DNA of 35,218 bases from Pseudonocardiales bacterium (GTDB lineage Bacteria; Actinomycetota; Actinomycetes; Mycobacteriales; Pseudonocardiaceae). Below are positions 26,850 through 34,713 of this stretch, one piece after another. Under the pieces are notes generated by a model. The model saw only the letters and a list, made by a program, of their open reading frames with translations. It was not told the DNA's origin and ran no database searches. The stretch spans positions 1 through 35,218 of the forward strand of contig QHBY01000393.1 of the NCBI GenBank assembly GCA_003244245.1, read 5' to 3'. Position numbers and translations under genes: made by a program. Every line of letters starts with the position of its first letter. Within the stretch, counting starts at the first letter, position 1.

Positions 26850-28642
26850 GACTGGATGGGGGCCCAGGTGGGGCCGGTGTCGCCGAGGGTGGGGTCTAGT
26901 TTGGTGAAGAGGGGGGTTGGTTTGGCTAGGGGGCGGCCTGGCTGGATCGGGACGCTGAACCAGCGCGCCTGTTCCGCGGCGTAGTCCCCGGTGATTACCG
27001 GGTAGTCCGGGCCGGCGCCCTCGACGATCTCGCTGACCGTCCGGATCTGCGGCTGGGCTGACCACACGCCGGTGCCCCCGAGCTGCTCGTGCGCCTGCTG
27101 GGCAGCATGCGGCAGGAACGGGGTGAGCAGTGTGTTGGCGTCGGACACGACCTGCAGGGCGGTGTGCAGGATGGTGTCCCGACGCTGCGGATCGTCGGCG
27201 CGCTTCCACGGTTCCTGCTCGGACAGGTACTTGTTCGCCGCGCTCACCACTCGCATCGACTCGCTGATCGCGGCCTTGACCCGGTTGCGCTCCAGCAGCC
27301 CCCCGACGGTGTCGAAGGCCGCCCGCGAGGTGGCCAGCAGTTCCGAATCGGCGTCCTGCAGCACGGCTGGCGTCGGGACCGCGCCGACGTTGCGGTGGGC
27401 CATCGCGATGGAGCGGTTGACCAGGTTGCCCCACTCGTTGGCCAGCTCGAAGTTGGTCCGGCGGACGAACTCGTCCCAGGTGAAATCGGTGTCCTGGGTC
27501 TCGGGGCCGGCCACCGAGATGAAGTAACGCAACGTGTCCGCACCGAATTCGCGCAGGAAGTCTCCGACGTAGATCACTGTGCCGCGTGAGGTGGAGAACT
27601 TCGAGCCGCTCATGGTGAGGAACTCGCTGGAGACCACCTCGGTGGGCAGGTTCAGCGTCCCGAACGGACCAGGCTTGCCACCGCGATCCCCCACCCCGTT
27701 CTGGCCGAGGAGCATGGCGGGCCAGATCTGGGAGTGGAAGGTGATGTTGTCCTTGCCCATGAAGTAGTACGAGCGGGCGTCCGGGTCGCACCACCAGGCC
27801 TGCCACGCGTCGGGGTCACCCGAGCGCACCGCCCACTCCACCGACGCCGACAGGTATCCGATCACAGCGTCGAACCAGACGTAGAACCGCTTCATCGGGG
27901 CGTCGCGCCAGCCGTCCAGCGGGACCCGCACACCCCAGTCGAGATCGCGGGTGATCGGGCGCGGACGCAGATCGTCGAGCAGGTTCAGGGAGAACTTCAG
28001 CACATTGGGTCGCCACTCGGTGCGGGTGGACAGCCATCCACCGAGCGCCTTGGTGAACGCCGGCAGGTCGAGGAACAGATGGTCGGTCTGCACGAACTTC
28101 GGGGTCTCGCCATTGATCCGGGACCGTGGATTGATCAGGTCGGCCGGGTCGAGCTGGTTGCCGCAGTTGTCGCATTGGTCGCCGCGTGCGCTGTCGTAGC
28201 CGCAGATCGGGCAGGTGCCCTCGATATAGCGGTCAGGCAAGGTCCGACCCGTCGACGGGCTGATCGCGCCCAGCGCGCTGCGCGAGAGCACGTAGCCGTT
28301 GCGATGCAACGCCAAGAACAGCTCCTGCACCACCCTGTGGTGGTTGGCGGTGGTGGTTCGGGTGAACAGGTCGTACGACAGGCCCAGACCCTGCAGGTCT
28401 CCCACGATCATCCGGTTGTACTTGTCAGCGAGCTCGCGGGGCGTGACCCCCTCGGCGTCGGCCTGTACCTGGATCGGGGTGCCGTTCTCATCGGTTCCCG
28501 AGATCATGAGCACCCGGTTGCCGGCCATCCGCTGGTAGCGCGCGAAGATGTCCGACGGGACACCGAAACCCGAGACGTGGCCGATGTGCCGAGGTCCGTT
28601 GGCGTAGGGCCAGGCCACGGCGGTGAGCACGGGTGCATTCAT
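26846..28642 (-). CDS. metG: Methionyl-tRNA synthetase
   Basis: About 598 residues of class I synthetase (metS in mycobacterial nomenclature). [14 protein letters not shown] carries the HIGH motif. [18 protein letters not shown] is the zinc knuckle with four Cys (about 142-160), and [12 protein letters not shown] replaces KMSKS in the form usual for this subclass. The [12 protein letters not shown] and anticodon-binding helical segments follow. No C-terminal tRNA-binding extension is present, as in mycobacterial MetS. ATG 28642 ([16 protein letters not shown]) is the natural start; there is no ribosome site, and a TACGCT-like -10 lies about 10 nt upstream, suggesting a very short leader. Runs in the same direction as tatD, unlike the M. 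tuberculosis order. Confidence 0.97.
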   Translation of the reverse strand: MNAPVLTAVAWPYANGPRHIGHVSGFGVPSDIFARYQRMAGNRVLMISGTDENGTPIQVQADAEGVTPRELADKYNRMIVGDLQGLGLSYDLFTRTTTANHHRVVQELFLALHRNGYVLSRSALGAISPSTGRTLPDRYIEGTCPICGYDSARGDQCDNCGNQLDPADLINPRSRINGETPKFVQTDHLFLDLPAFTKALGGWLSTRTEWRPNVLKFSLNLLDDLRPRPITRDLDWGVRVPLDGWRDAPMKRFYVWFDAVIGYLSASVEWAVRSGDPDAWQAWWCDPDARSYYFMGKDNITFHSQIWPAMLLGQNGVGDRGGKPGPFGTLNLPTEVVSSEFLTMSGSKFSTSRGTVIYVGDFLREFGADTLRYFISVAGPETQDTDFTWDEFVRRTNFELANEWGNLVNRSIAMAHRNVGAVPTPAVLQDADSELLATSRAAFDTVGGLLERNRVKAAISESMRVVSAANKYLSEQEPWKRADDPQRRDTILHTALQVVSDANTLLTPFLPHAAQQAHEQLGGTGVWSAQPQIRTVSEIVEGAGPDYPVITGDYAAEQARWFSVPIQPGRPLAKPTPLFTKLDPTLGDTGPTWAPIQS

Positions 28643-28750
28643 GGCGCTTAGCGTATGGGGCCGCCACAACGTGGTTTACCGAGGCCGCCCTACGCGCGGG
28701 GCGAGTTCAGACGTCGGCGCCGCCGTCGTGCCGACTGATCCGGTAGATCA

Positions 28751-29140
28751 TTAGTTTCCTGCAGCGGCGTTCCAGTCGAGGAGCTGGACGATGACCCCGT
28801 TGGGATCGCGGACCTGGAAGGCGCGCTCGCCCCATTCCTCCTCGGTCAGCGGCATGGTGATGGCCACGCCCTCGTCTTCCAACCGGGTCAGTTCCGCTTC
28901 GAGGTCGTCGACGACGAAGGCGAGGATGACGCCGCGAGCATGGTCGTCGCGCTGGTCTGCGGGCAGCGTGTGCAGGCCACGTCGCAGGAACACCACGTTC
29001 ATCCCCGCGTCCGGCCGGCGAAGCAAAGCGAACCCGTCGGCCGCCATCTCCTCGTGGAAGCCGAAGTGCTTGACCAGGAAAGAACTGGACGCTGCGACGT
29101 CATCGACGTTCAGCGACACGGCCGACGATGTGATATTCAC
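28751..29140 (-). CDS. VOC (glyoxalase/bleomycin-resistance) superfamily protein
   Basis: This 129-residue protein has one VOC domain made of two beta-alpha-beta-beta-beta units: NITSSAVSLNVDDVAASSSFL begins the first, and GVILAFVVDDLEAELTRLEDEG the second, ending ERAFQVRDPNGVIVQLLDW. The Glu/Asp-Pro-Asn-Gly end is typical. These proteins bind metals or small hydrophobic drugs; substrate cannot be named. GTG 29140 is chosen because AAGGAG lies 5 nt upstream; ATG 29176, in frame, falls inside the palindromic operator. It is divergent from a TetR regulator, the usual arrangement for a regulator and its target. Confidence 0.85.
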   Translation of the reverse strand: MNITSSAVSLNVDDVAASSSFLVKHFGFHEEMAADGFALLRRPDAGMNVVFLRRGLHTLPADQRDDHARGVILAFVVDDLEAELTRLEDEGVAITMPLTEEEWGERAFQVRDPNGVIVQLLDWNAAAGN

Positions 29141-29171
29141 GGGCACTCCTTCGACGGTGATAGCGAACTCT

Positions 29172-29192
29172 TTCATCGTACGCTGTACTGAA
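29172..29192. promoter_or_regulatory. Candidate TetR operator between the VOC and tetR genes
   Basis: TTCA-tc-GTAC-gct-GTAC-TGAA is an imperfect palindrome: GTAC at 29178-29181 and 29185-29188, with flanking TTCA (29172-29175) and TGAA (29189-29192). It sits 31 nt from the VOC start and 21 nt from the tetR start, where a repressor could block both promoters. Confidence 0.6.
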
Positions 29193-29213
29193 TTAGGGCG
29201 AGAGGATGTTCCG

Positions 29214-30014
29214 GTGGCCTCTGAACGCAGTAGCGCCGGCGATCCGGCTCGGACCCTCCACCTGTTGTGGCGCAGTTCCGCCGCGGCGTCGCGACGCGGT
29301 CCGCAGCGGGGATTGGACGTCGACGCGGTGGTGGCTGCGGCGACGGACCTGGCCGACCGCGAAAGGCTGGAGGGGGTCACGATGCGCCGGGTCGCCCAAG
29401 CGCTCGGGGTCGGCGCGATGACCCTATATACCTACATACCGGGCAAGGCCGAGCTGCTGGACCTCATGCTCGACTCCGCCTACGCCCGGATGCCCCGCGC
29501 GAACACCGCCGGACAGCCCTGGCGGCAGCGGCTGATCACCATCGCGGAAGAGAACCGAGCGCTGTTCGACGTCCATCCGTGGGCAGCGACCGTGTCTACC
29601 CTGAGGCCACCGCTGGGCCCAGGGCTGATCGGCAAGTACGAACACGAGCTCTCGGCGCTGGAAGGTCTCGGCCTCGACGACGTCGAGATGGACGACTGCC
29701 TCACCCACCTGCTGACCTTCGTGCAGGCGTCCGCCCGTTCCGTCGCCGACGCCCGCGCCGCCCGAACAGCCAGTGCCATGGACGACGAGCAGTGGTGGGC
29801 CGCCAACGCTCCCCTGCTCGCCCGGGTGCTCGACGAGCGGACCTATCCGCTCGCCACCCGCGTCGGCACCGCAGCCGGTGCCGCACACCGTAGCGCCCAC
29901 GACCCCGCCCACGCCTACGATTTTCGTTTGCGCTGCGTCCTCGACGGGCTAGCCGCTCTGATCGACAGCCGCCAGCTGCCGGCTGCCGCAGATACCCAAG
30001 ATCGTCGAAAGTGA
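29214..30014 (+). CDS. TetR-family transcriptional regulator
   Basis: About 266 residues. After an unusual 35-residue N-terminal extension, the DNA-binding domain covers about 36-85 (LDVDAVVAAATDLADRER, then VTMRRVAQALGVGAMTLYTY). The rest is an all-helical ligand domain of the long TetR_C type. It has IPGKAELLDLMLD after the recognition helix, as in actinobacterial drug-responsive regulators. GTG 29214 has GAGAGG about 8 nt upstream. It probably represses itself and the divergent VOC gene, with a ligand that the VOC protein might bind or destroy (inference). Its stop codon lies inside the left arm of a 16-bp inverted repeat. Confidence 0.88.
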   Translation: MASERSSAGDPARTLHLLWRSSAAASRRGPQRGLDVDAVVAAATDLADRERLEGVTMRRVAQALGVGAMTLYTYIPGKAELLDLMLDSAYARMPRANTAGQPWRQRLITIAEENRALFDVHPWAATVSTLRPPLGPGLIGKYEHELSALEGLGLDDVEMDDCLTHLLTFVQASARSVADARAARTASAMDDEQWWAANAPLLARVLDERTYPLATRVGTAAGAAHRSAHDPAHAYDFRLRCVLDGLAALIDSRQLPAAADTQDRRK

Positions 30015-30061
30015 GTCCTGACCGTGCAGATGTGCACCGCTACGGCTCACTTTCGACGATC
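30000..30061 (+). terminator. Perfect 16-bp inverted repeat ending the tetR gene
   Basis: GATCGTCGAAAGTGAG (30000-30015) and CTCACTTTCGACGATC (30046-30061) are exact complements, with a 30-nt loop. The tetR stop (30012-30014) is within the left arm. It can act as a terminator, though the long loop and perfect arms also fit an element end or protein site. Confidence 0.6.
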
Positions 30062-30063
30062 AA

Positions 30064-30105
30064 GTTTCTGCGGCCCAGCGGTAGGAACCGAAGCTCCGCA
30101 GAAAC
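30064..30105 (+). terminator. Second perfect inverted repeat, 10 bp, directly after the first
   Basis: GTTTCTGCGG (30064-30073) and CCGCAGAAAC (30096-30105) are exact complements around a 22-nt loop and begin two bases after the first hairpin. Together they isolate the ars promoter from tetR. Role as terminator is inferred. Confidence 0.5.
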
Positions 30106-30122
30106 AGGAGCACCATCAAAGC

Positions 30123-30151
30123 GGCACAATATAGATCGCCTTCTATATAGT
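30123..30151 (+). promoter_or_regulatory. ars promoter with an ArsR-type operator in its spacer
   Basis: GGCACA (30123-30128) and TATAGT (30146-30151) are 17 nt apart. Between and partly over them lies ATATAGA-tcgcct-TCTATAT (30129-30148), a perfect 7-bp inverted repeat. A dimer bound here would block RNA polymerase. The predicted start of RNA is about 12 nt before the arsR ATG, which has no ribosome site. Confidence 0.6.
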
Positions 30152-30170
30152 TCCGTGTAAAAATAGATAC

Positions 30171-30554
30171 ATGTCGAGGCAATCGGGGCAGCTGCCGGTG
30201 GTGGCGTTGCCGGAGTGTTGTTCGCCGCTGGTCGCCGAACCGTTGACCGGAGAGCAGGCGGCCGAGTTGTCGCGGGTGTTCAAGGCGCTGGCGGATCCGG
30301 TGCGACTGCGGTTGCTGTCGCTGATCGCGTCCCACGCCGGCGGGGAGGCTTGCGTGTGTGATCTGACCGGGGCGTTCGAGTTGACCGGCCCGACGATCTC
30401 GCACCATCTGAAGGTGCTGCGCGAGACCGGGCTGATCGCCGGGCAGCGGCGTGGCACCTGGATCTATTACCGGGTGCACCCCGAAGTCCTGGCCCGGCTC
30501 TCCGCGGTGTTGGTTCCTGGTGAGACCTCCGAAACGACGGGGGTGACGGCGTGA
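30171..30554 (+). CDS. arsR: ArsR/SmtB-family arsenic-responsive repressor
   Basis: This 127-residue winged-helix protein has FKALADPVRLRLLSLIASH (helices before the reader), EACVCDLTGAFELTGPTISHHLKVLRE (the HTH with the metal-box Cys pair 61 and 63) and a basic wing (GQRRGTWIYYRVHPE). An N-terminal Cys pair (Cys16-Cys17) is also present, as in the Corynebacterium-type ArsR that uses two adjacent N-terminal Cys plus one more. Both known As(III) site types are therefore partly represented. Binding of arsenite should release it from the ATATAGA/TCTATAT site. It overlaps the transporter start as GTGA. Confidence 0.93.
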   Translation: MSRQSGQLPVVALPECCSPLVAEPLTGEQAAELSRVFKALADPVRLRLLSLIASHAGGEACVCDLTGAFELTGPTISHHLKVLRETGLIAGQRRGTWIYYRVHPEVLARLSAVLVPGETSETTGVTA

Positions 30555-31845
30555 CAGCCACCGAAACGTCGACCATGGGCGCGGGCGCGCCGGCCGGGGT
30601 CGTGCGCAGGCTGTCGATGCTGGATCGATTTCTGCCGTTGTGGATCCTGGCCGCAATGGCACTGGGCCTGGCCGCCGGCTGGCTGGTCCCCGGCCTGGGC
30701 GCGGCCCTGGATGCGGTGCAGGTCGCCGGGATCTCGCTACCGATCGCCATCGGGTTGCTGGCGATGATGTATCCGGTACTGGCCAAGGTCCGCTACGACC
30801 GCCTCGACACCGTCACTGGGATCGGCGGCTGCTGGTGCCCTCGCTGCTGCTCAACTGGATCCTGGGCCCGGCGCTGATGTTCAGCCTGGCCTGGGTGTTT
30901 CTGCCGGATCTGCCCGCCTACCGCACCGGTCTGATCATCGTCGGGCTGGCGCGGTGCATCGCCATGGTCATCATCTGGAACGATCTGGCCGGCGGTGACC
31001 GGGAAGCCGCCGCCGTGCTGGTCGCGCTGAACTCGGTGTTCCAGGTGCTCGCCTTCGCCGGCCTCGGCTGGTTCTACCTGTTCGCCCTCCCCGGCTGGCT
31101 CGGCCTGGCCACCGCCGCGCTGGACGTGTCCACCTGGACGATCGCCCGCTCGGTGCTGGTGTTCCTCGGCATCCCGCTACTGGCCGGCTACCTGTCCCGC
31201 CGCCTCGGCGAGCGCGCGAAGGGCCGCGACTGGTACGAGACCCGGTTCCTGCCCAAGGTCGGCCCGGTGGCGCTCTACGGGCTGCTGTTCACCATCGTGA
31301 TCCTGTTCGCCCTGCAGGGCGGGGGGGTCACCAGCCACCCGCTGGACGTCGCCCGCATCGCGCTGCCCCTGCTCGCCTACTTCGCGATCATGTGGACCGG
31401 CTCCTTTGCCGTAGGCAAGGCCGTCGGGTTGAACTACGAGCGCACGACCACCCTGGCGCTGTTTGTCTGCGTGCACAACGCCGGGCGCTCCCAGATGGCC
31501 GCTGCCCTGCTCGACCGTCACGCGGCCGGCCGGGTCCACGTCCGCTCCGCCGGGTCCATCCCGGCTGCAGAGATCAACCCCGCGGTCCGCGCCGCAATGG
31601 CCGAACTCGGGCTGGACCTGTCGGTCGAGTACCCCAAGCCGCTGACCGACGACGTGGTGCAGGCCGCCGACGTGGTCATCACCATGGGCTGCGGTGACGC
31701 GTGCCCGGTCTACCCCGGCAAGCGCTACCTGGACTGGGACCTGCCCGATCCCGCCGGCAAGAACATCGAGGAGATACGCCCGATCCGCGATGAGATCGAC
31801 CACCGCGTCCGGACGTTCCTGAAACAACTGGTTGCGGCGACCTAA
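30551..31845 (+). pseudogene. acr3-arsC fusion with frameshift and missing Acr3 C-terminal helices
   Basis: The first part is an Acr3 arsenite efflux carrier and the last 128 residues a thioredoxin-type arsenate reductase, the natural fusion also known from M. tuberculosis Rv2643. Acr3 marks: RRLSMLDRFLPLWILAAMALG, MMYPVLAKVRYD, then GLARCIAMVIIWNDLAGGD with the TM4 Cys. ArsC marks: VCVHNAGRSQMAA (CxxNxxRS P-loop) and MGCGDACPVYPGK (Cys pair for the redox relay). Two lesions are visible. The GGG at 30818-30820 lacks one G needed to stay in frame (expected VTGDRRLLVPSL). Acr3 also stops after ERTTTLA, joining ArsC directly, so roughly 60 residues with the last two helices and their essential Glu are gone. 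An internal ATG (30877) could still express the rear part. GTG 30551 is coupled to arsR. Confidence 0.85.
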
Positions 31846-31914
31846 CGCCCGTCGACGCCTTCGAACCAGGGCGCAACCATGATTCGACTGCCGTCGAGGC
31901 GAGGAGGGCTTGCG

Positions 31915-32748
31915 ATGAGTGCGGAGACCGAAGGGCTGGCCGAGCTGGTCCGCGAACGCTACGCCGCGGCTGCGACCATGGCCGCCGCCGGAGCGCCGCC
32001 GAGCTGTTGTGACAGCACCGGCCGAGCCGTGGACGTGGGCGAAGGCTTCGGCGCGGACCTCTATGGCGAGGCAGAGCGCGGCGAGCTACCCGCCCAAGCC
32101 GTCGCTGCCAGCCTGGGTTGCGGCAACCCCCTTGCCGTCGCCGAGCTAACCGATGGGGAGACCGTGCTCGACCTTGGCTCCGGTGGCGGCATCGACGTGC
32201 TGCTCTCTGCCCGCAGGGTCGGTCCCAGCGGCAAAGCCTACGGCCTCGACATGACCATCGAGATGGTCCAGTTGGCCCGGGCCAACGCCGCGCGGGCCGG
32301 CGCGACCAACGTCGAGTTCCTGCAGGGGACGATCGAGGCGGTGCCGCTGCCGGATGCCTCGGTAGACGTGATCATCTCCAACTGTGTGATCAACCTCTCC
32401 ACCGACAAGGCCACGGTGTTCGCCGAAGCCTTCCGGGTGCTGCGCCCGGGCGGACGCCTCGGTGTCTCCGACGTCGTCGCCGATGACGATCTCACTGCGG
32501 CCCAGCGGGCCCAACGGGGCAGCTACGTCGGCTGCATCGCCGGCGCTTGCTCGACGCGCGAGTACCGCGACGGTCTCACCGCCACCGGGTTCATCGACAT
32601 CACCATCACCTTGACCCACCCGGTAGCCAAAGGCATGCACTCGGCGATCATCAGGGCCACCAAGGCCGCCGCAGCGCAGGTTTCCTGGAGTTGGCAACCG
32701 GCCACCGACTCCTTGACGGGCCGCTCGTGCCCGAGTGAGGATAGTTGA
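31915..32748 (+). CDS. arsM: Arsenite S-adenosylmethionine methyltransferase
   Basis: About 277 residues. ETVLDLGSGGGIDVLL is SAM motif I, YGLDMTIEMVQLARANA follows, and ISNCVINLS holds the conserved Cys157. Further Cys match ArsM enzymes: the Cys31-Cys32 pair, Cys69 in SLGCGNP, and Cys207 in YVGCIAGAC. These bind As(III) for stepwise methylation, giving volatile or less bound methylarsenicals. All the needed Cys are present, so the enzyme looks intact. ATG 31915 has GAGGAGG 7 nt upstream; an in-frame ATG at 31879 lacks one. It is the third gene of the ars operon after a 69-nt gap. Confidence 0.93.
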   Translation: MSAETEGLAELVRERYAAAATMAAAGAPPSCCDSTGRAVDVGEGFGADLYGEAERGELPAQAVAASLGCGNPLAVAELTDGETVLDLGSGGGIDVLLSARRVGPSGKAYGLDMTIEMVQLARANAARAGATNVEFLQGTIEAVPLPDASVDVIISNCVINLSTDKATVFAEAFRVLRPGGRLGVSDVVADDDLTAAQRAQRGSYVGCIAGACSTREYRDGLTATGFIDITITLTHPVAKGMHSAIIRATKAAAAQVSWSWQPATDSLTGRSCPSEDS

Positions 32749-32750
32749 AC

Positions 32751-32764
32751 GCAACTTTCGCAAC
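32751..32764. repeat. GCAAC direct-repeat motif before the first small gene
   Basis: GCAAC (32751-32755), then tttc, then GCAAC (32760-32764). It starts 3 nt after the arsM stop and ends 22 nt before ATG 32786. A near copy lies at 34370-34384. Confidence 0.7.
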
Positions 32765-32785
32765 CAGAGGGACGGGGTACCCACC

Positions 32786-33007
32786 ATGCGTTTAACGCTC
32801 ATAGGCAAGGACCCGGACTCCAACCCGACCGGCTCGCCTACGGTGTATCGGACGGATCGGGCCTCCTGGGTCGTGCAGGGTTGGGCGGTCACCGACCCAG
32901 AAGCGCTCGCTCAGATGGACATCCCCGATGGCGAGGGGTGCGTGGAAATCCCAGACAGGATGGCCCAGTTCTTCAGACAGGCAGACCGTGACGTCGATAA
33001 CGGATGA
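32786..33007 (+). CDS. Small conserved actinobacterial protein of an XRE/DUF6879 locus
   Basis: This 73-residue protein begins MRLTLIGKDPDSNPTGSPTV and continues with WVVQGWAVTDPEALAQMDIP and VEIPDRMAQFF. I recognise the pattern as the small hypothetical protein that accompanies DUF6879 and XRE-type genes in actinobacteria. It has no signal peptide or membrane helix. ATG 32786 lies about 10 nt after GACGGGG; an in-frame GTG at 32735 inside arsM is less likely. It overlaps the DUF6879 gene by 20 nt. Function unknown; a partner of the regulator system is likely. Confidence 0.7.
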   Translation: MRLTLIGKDPDSNPTGSPTVYRTDRASWVVQGWAVTDPEALAQMDIPDGEGCVEIPDRMAQFFRQADRDVDNG

Positions 33008-33506
33008 CGAGTTCGACAGTCTTCTGTCTCGCTTTGAACGCGACGCTATCCACTTAGAAACCCGCGACGCGTACGGGACGGCGACGGAACTGCCTCACAT
33101 GGCTAAATGGGAAACCGGGGAGCCGGATGACCTGGGATGGCTACAGAGCTGGTGCGCCACACTGCGCGAGCATGTCAAGGCTGGGAAGTCCGTGCGTCGC
33201 GCTCGGATTGTCTCCGAACCGCTCAGTGATTACCAGCGCTGGTCCTACAGCATCGCCTTACCGATGGTTGAGGCAGGTGAAGACATCCGGTGGGTTCCCC
33301 GTCGACTGGTGTCATCGGTGGCCCTTCCTGGGAATGACTTCTATCTTTTCGATGACCACCTGATCGTCTTCCTGATCTACGCGGGGAGTGGTTTGGCCAC
33401 GGACAAGATTATGTCCATCGATCCCGCCGACATTCGACTCTGCCGGTCGGCCTTCCAGGCTGTGTGGAAGCTGTCGATCGCCCACAGTGATTACCAGCCC
33501 GTCTAG
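32988..33506 (+). CDS. DUF6879-family protein
   Basis: About 172 residues. FDSLLSRFERDAIHLETRDAY opens the domain, and GKSVRRARIVSEPLSDYQRWS, VEAGEDIRWVPR and LPGNDFYLFDDHLIVFLIYA carry its conserved centre. The family is found almost only in actinobacteria, next to XRE-DUF5753 regulators, and has no proven biochemical function. GTG 32988 is the first sensible start and overlaps the previous gene by 20 nt; the ribosome site is weak. The next gene also starts 20 nt before this stop, so the three are a tight operon. No trans-membrane part is seen, so the protein is probably cytosolic. Confidence 0.75.
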   Translation: MTSITDDEFDSLLSRFERDAIHLETRDAYGTATELPHMAKWETGEPDDLGWLQSWCATLREHVKAGKSVRRARIVSEPLSDYQRWSYSIALPMVEAGEDIRWVPRRLVSSVALPGNDFYLFDDHLIVFLIYAGSGLATDKIMSIDPADIRLCRSAFQAVWKLSIAHSDYQPV

Positions 33507-34338
33507 CTCTGCCAAGCAGGAGAAGGAGGCGCTTGGCGTCCGCCTAAGTGAGTTGCGGAAGGATGCCGGCCTCACAGCGAGGGCGCTGGCCGCAGCGACA
33601 GGTCAGCACTACACGCGCGTGAGCAAAATCGAGCACGGAGTGCAGGCGCCATCCGATAGGGACATTCGCGATTGGTGTCGTGCCTGCGGTGCGGATGACC
33701 AACTACCCGATCTGCTGGCGACCCTGCGCGCCATTGAGTCGGCCTATCTGGAATTTCGGCGTCAAAGCCGCGCCGGAATGAAGCGAGTACTCGGCGCCCA
33801 CACATTCGCCCTGTATGAACGCACGAAACTGTTTCGCATATATGAGCACAACGTGATACCCGGCCTGTTTCAAACCGCCGAATACTGCTCAGCCATGCTG
33901 TCCTTCTGGACCAGGTTTCTCGGTGCACCAAACGACCTGGAAGAAGCAGTTGCCACCCGCATGGAGCGTCAACGAGTGATCTACCACGGCGGCAAGCGGT
34001 TTATTGTGGTGCTCGAAGAGCAGGCGTTACGTACCTGGTTTGGCGCGGCCGAAACCCAAGCCGGCCAGTTGGATCGCCTACTCGCCCTGACGTCACTACC
34101 GAACGTCTCGCTAGGCATCGTGCCCATGATGACCGAACGGATTGCGGTCGGTTCCACCGGATTTTGGATCTTCGATGACGCGTTGGTTGCCTTGGAAACA
34201 CCCACGGCAAGCATCGAGGTCAACCGGCCGCAAGAATTAGAGCTATACGTCCGAATGTTCGAGGCACTGAAGACCCCGGCCGTATACGGACGCGCCGCGA
34301 GAGACCTCATCACCAAGGCCATCGACGAACTGGGCTAG
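33487..34338 (+). CDS. XRE-family HTH regulator with DUF5753 (Scr1-like) domain
   Basis: About 283 residues. An N-terminal XRE helix-turn-helix (about 14-70: LGVRLSELRKDAGLTARALA and HYTRVSKIEHGVQAPSDRDI) is followed by the DUF5753 domain (about 100-280). The latter has YERTKLFRIYEHNVIPGLFQ, TAEYCSAML, RMERQRVIYHGGKRFIVVLE and the closing YGRAARDLITKAIDEL. These are very common in actinobacteria, WhiJ-type, and often sit with a small partner protein that blocks the regulator. GTG 33487 is used, overlapping the DUF6879 stop by 20 nt; no strong ribosome site is seen. The GCAAC repeats before both flanking small genes may be its operators (inference). Confidence 0.85.
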   Translation: MITSPSSSAKQEKEALGVRLSELRKDAGLTARALAAATGQHYTRVSKIEHGVQAPSDRDIRDWCRACGADDQLPDLLATLRAIESAYLEFRRQSRAGMKRVLGAHTFALYERTKLFRIYEHNVIPGLFQTAEYCSAMLSFWTRFLGAPNDLEEAVATRMERQRVIYHGGKRFIVVLEEQALRTWFGAAETQAGQLDRLLALTSLPNVSLGIVPMMTERIAVGSTGFWIFDDALVALETPTASIEVNRPQELELYVRMFEALKTPAVYGRAARDLITKAIDELG

Positions 34339-34369
34339 CGCGCGGCGGGCACCCCGCGGGGAGGTTTTC

Positions 34370-34384
34370 GCAACCTTTCGCAAC
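34370..34384. repeat. GCAAC direct-repeat motif before the second small gene
   Basis: GCAAC (34370-34374), then ctttc, then GCAAC (34380-34384), embedded in TTTTCGCAACCTTTCGCAAC. It ends 42 nt before ATG 34427 and mirrors the motif at 32751-32764. Confidence 0.7.
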
Positions 34385-34426
34385 ATCCTTCCAGGGCGGC
34401 CAGCCGTAGCCCTAGCGTTCCCAACC

Positions 34427-34713
34427 ATGACCAGCAACGAAGCGTCTCCCGTCACTGGGTCGGCTGAGATCTCGGCGGCGCTGATGGTGCTGCGTGCCAA
34501 GACAGCAGCGACGAGGCTGACCAGCAGCAACCGCAAGGTGATCCACGCTACCTGTGCGCTGCACCGCGGCCCGGCGGGTTCACCAACGTTGTCGTGAGCA
34601 AGCGCGATGGGACGATCGAGTTCGACCCGCACGTCACCGGCTCCTGCGTGCTGACGCTGGCCGAGGATGAGGCCATCGCCCTTCGCGACGCGCTGACGCA
34701 GTGGCTCGGATGA
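34427..34713 (+). pseudogene. Frameshifted small gene downstream of the XRE regulator
   Basis: ATG 34427 opens a frame (MTSNEASPVTGSAEISAALM, then LTSSNRKVIHATCALHRG) that stops at 34597. From about 34576 another frame continues GFTNVVVSKRDGTIEFDPH then VTGSCVLTLAEDEA and ALRDALTQWLG, ending at 34713. The two halves fit one small (about 90-residue) cytosolic protein of a type I recall beside XRE-DUF5753 genes. A one-base change around 34566-34578 would join them. It could instead be two tiny genes, the second from GTG 34594. Function unknown. Confidence 0.5.

Noticed and set aside
27734-28651. 305-codon open frame antisense to the methionyl-tRNA synthetase gene
   Set aside because: Shadow of a real gene: no domains, unusual composition, and fully contained in metG.
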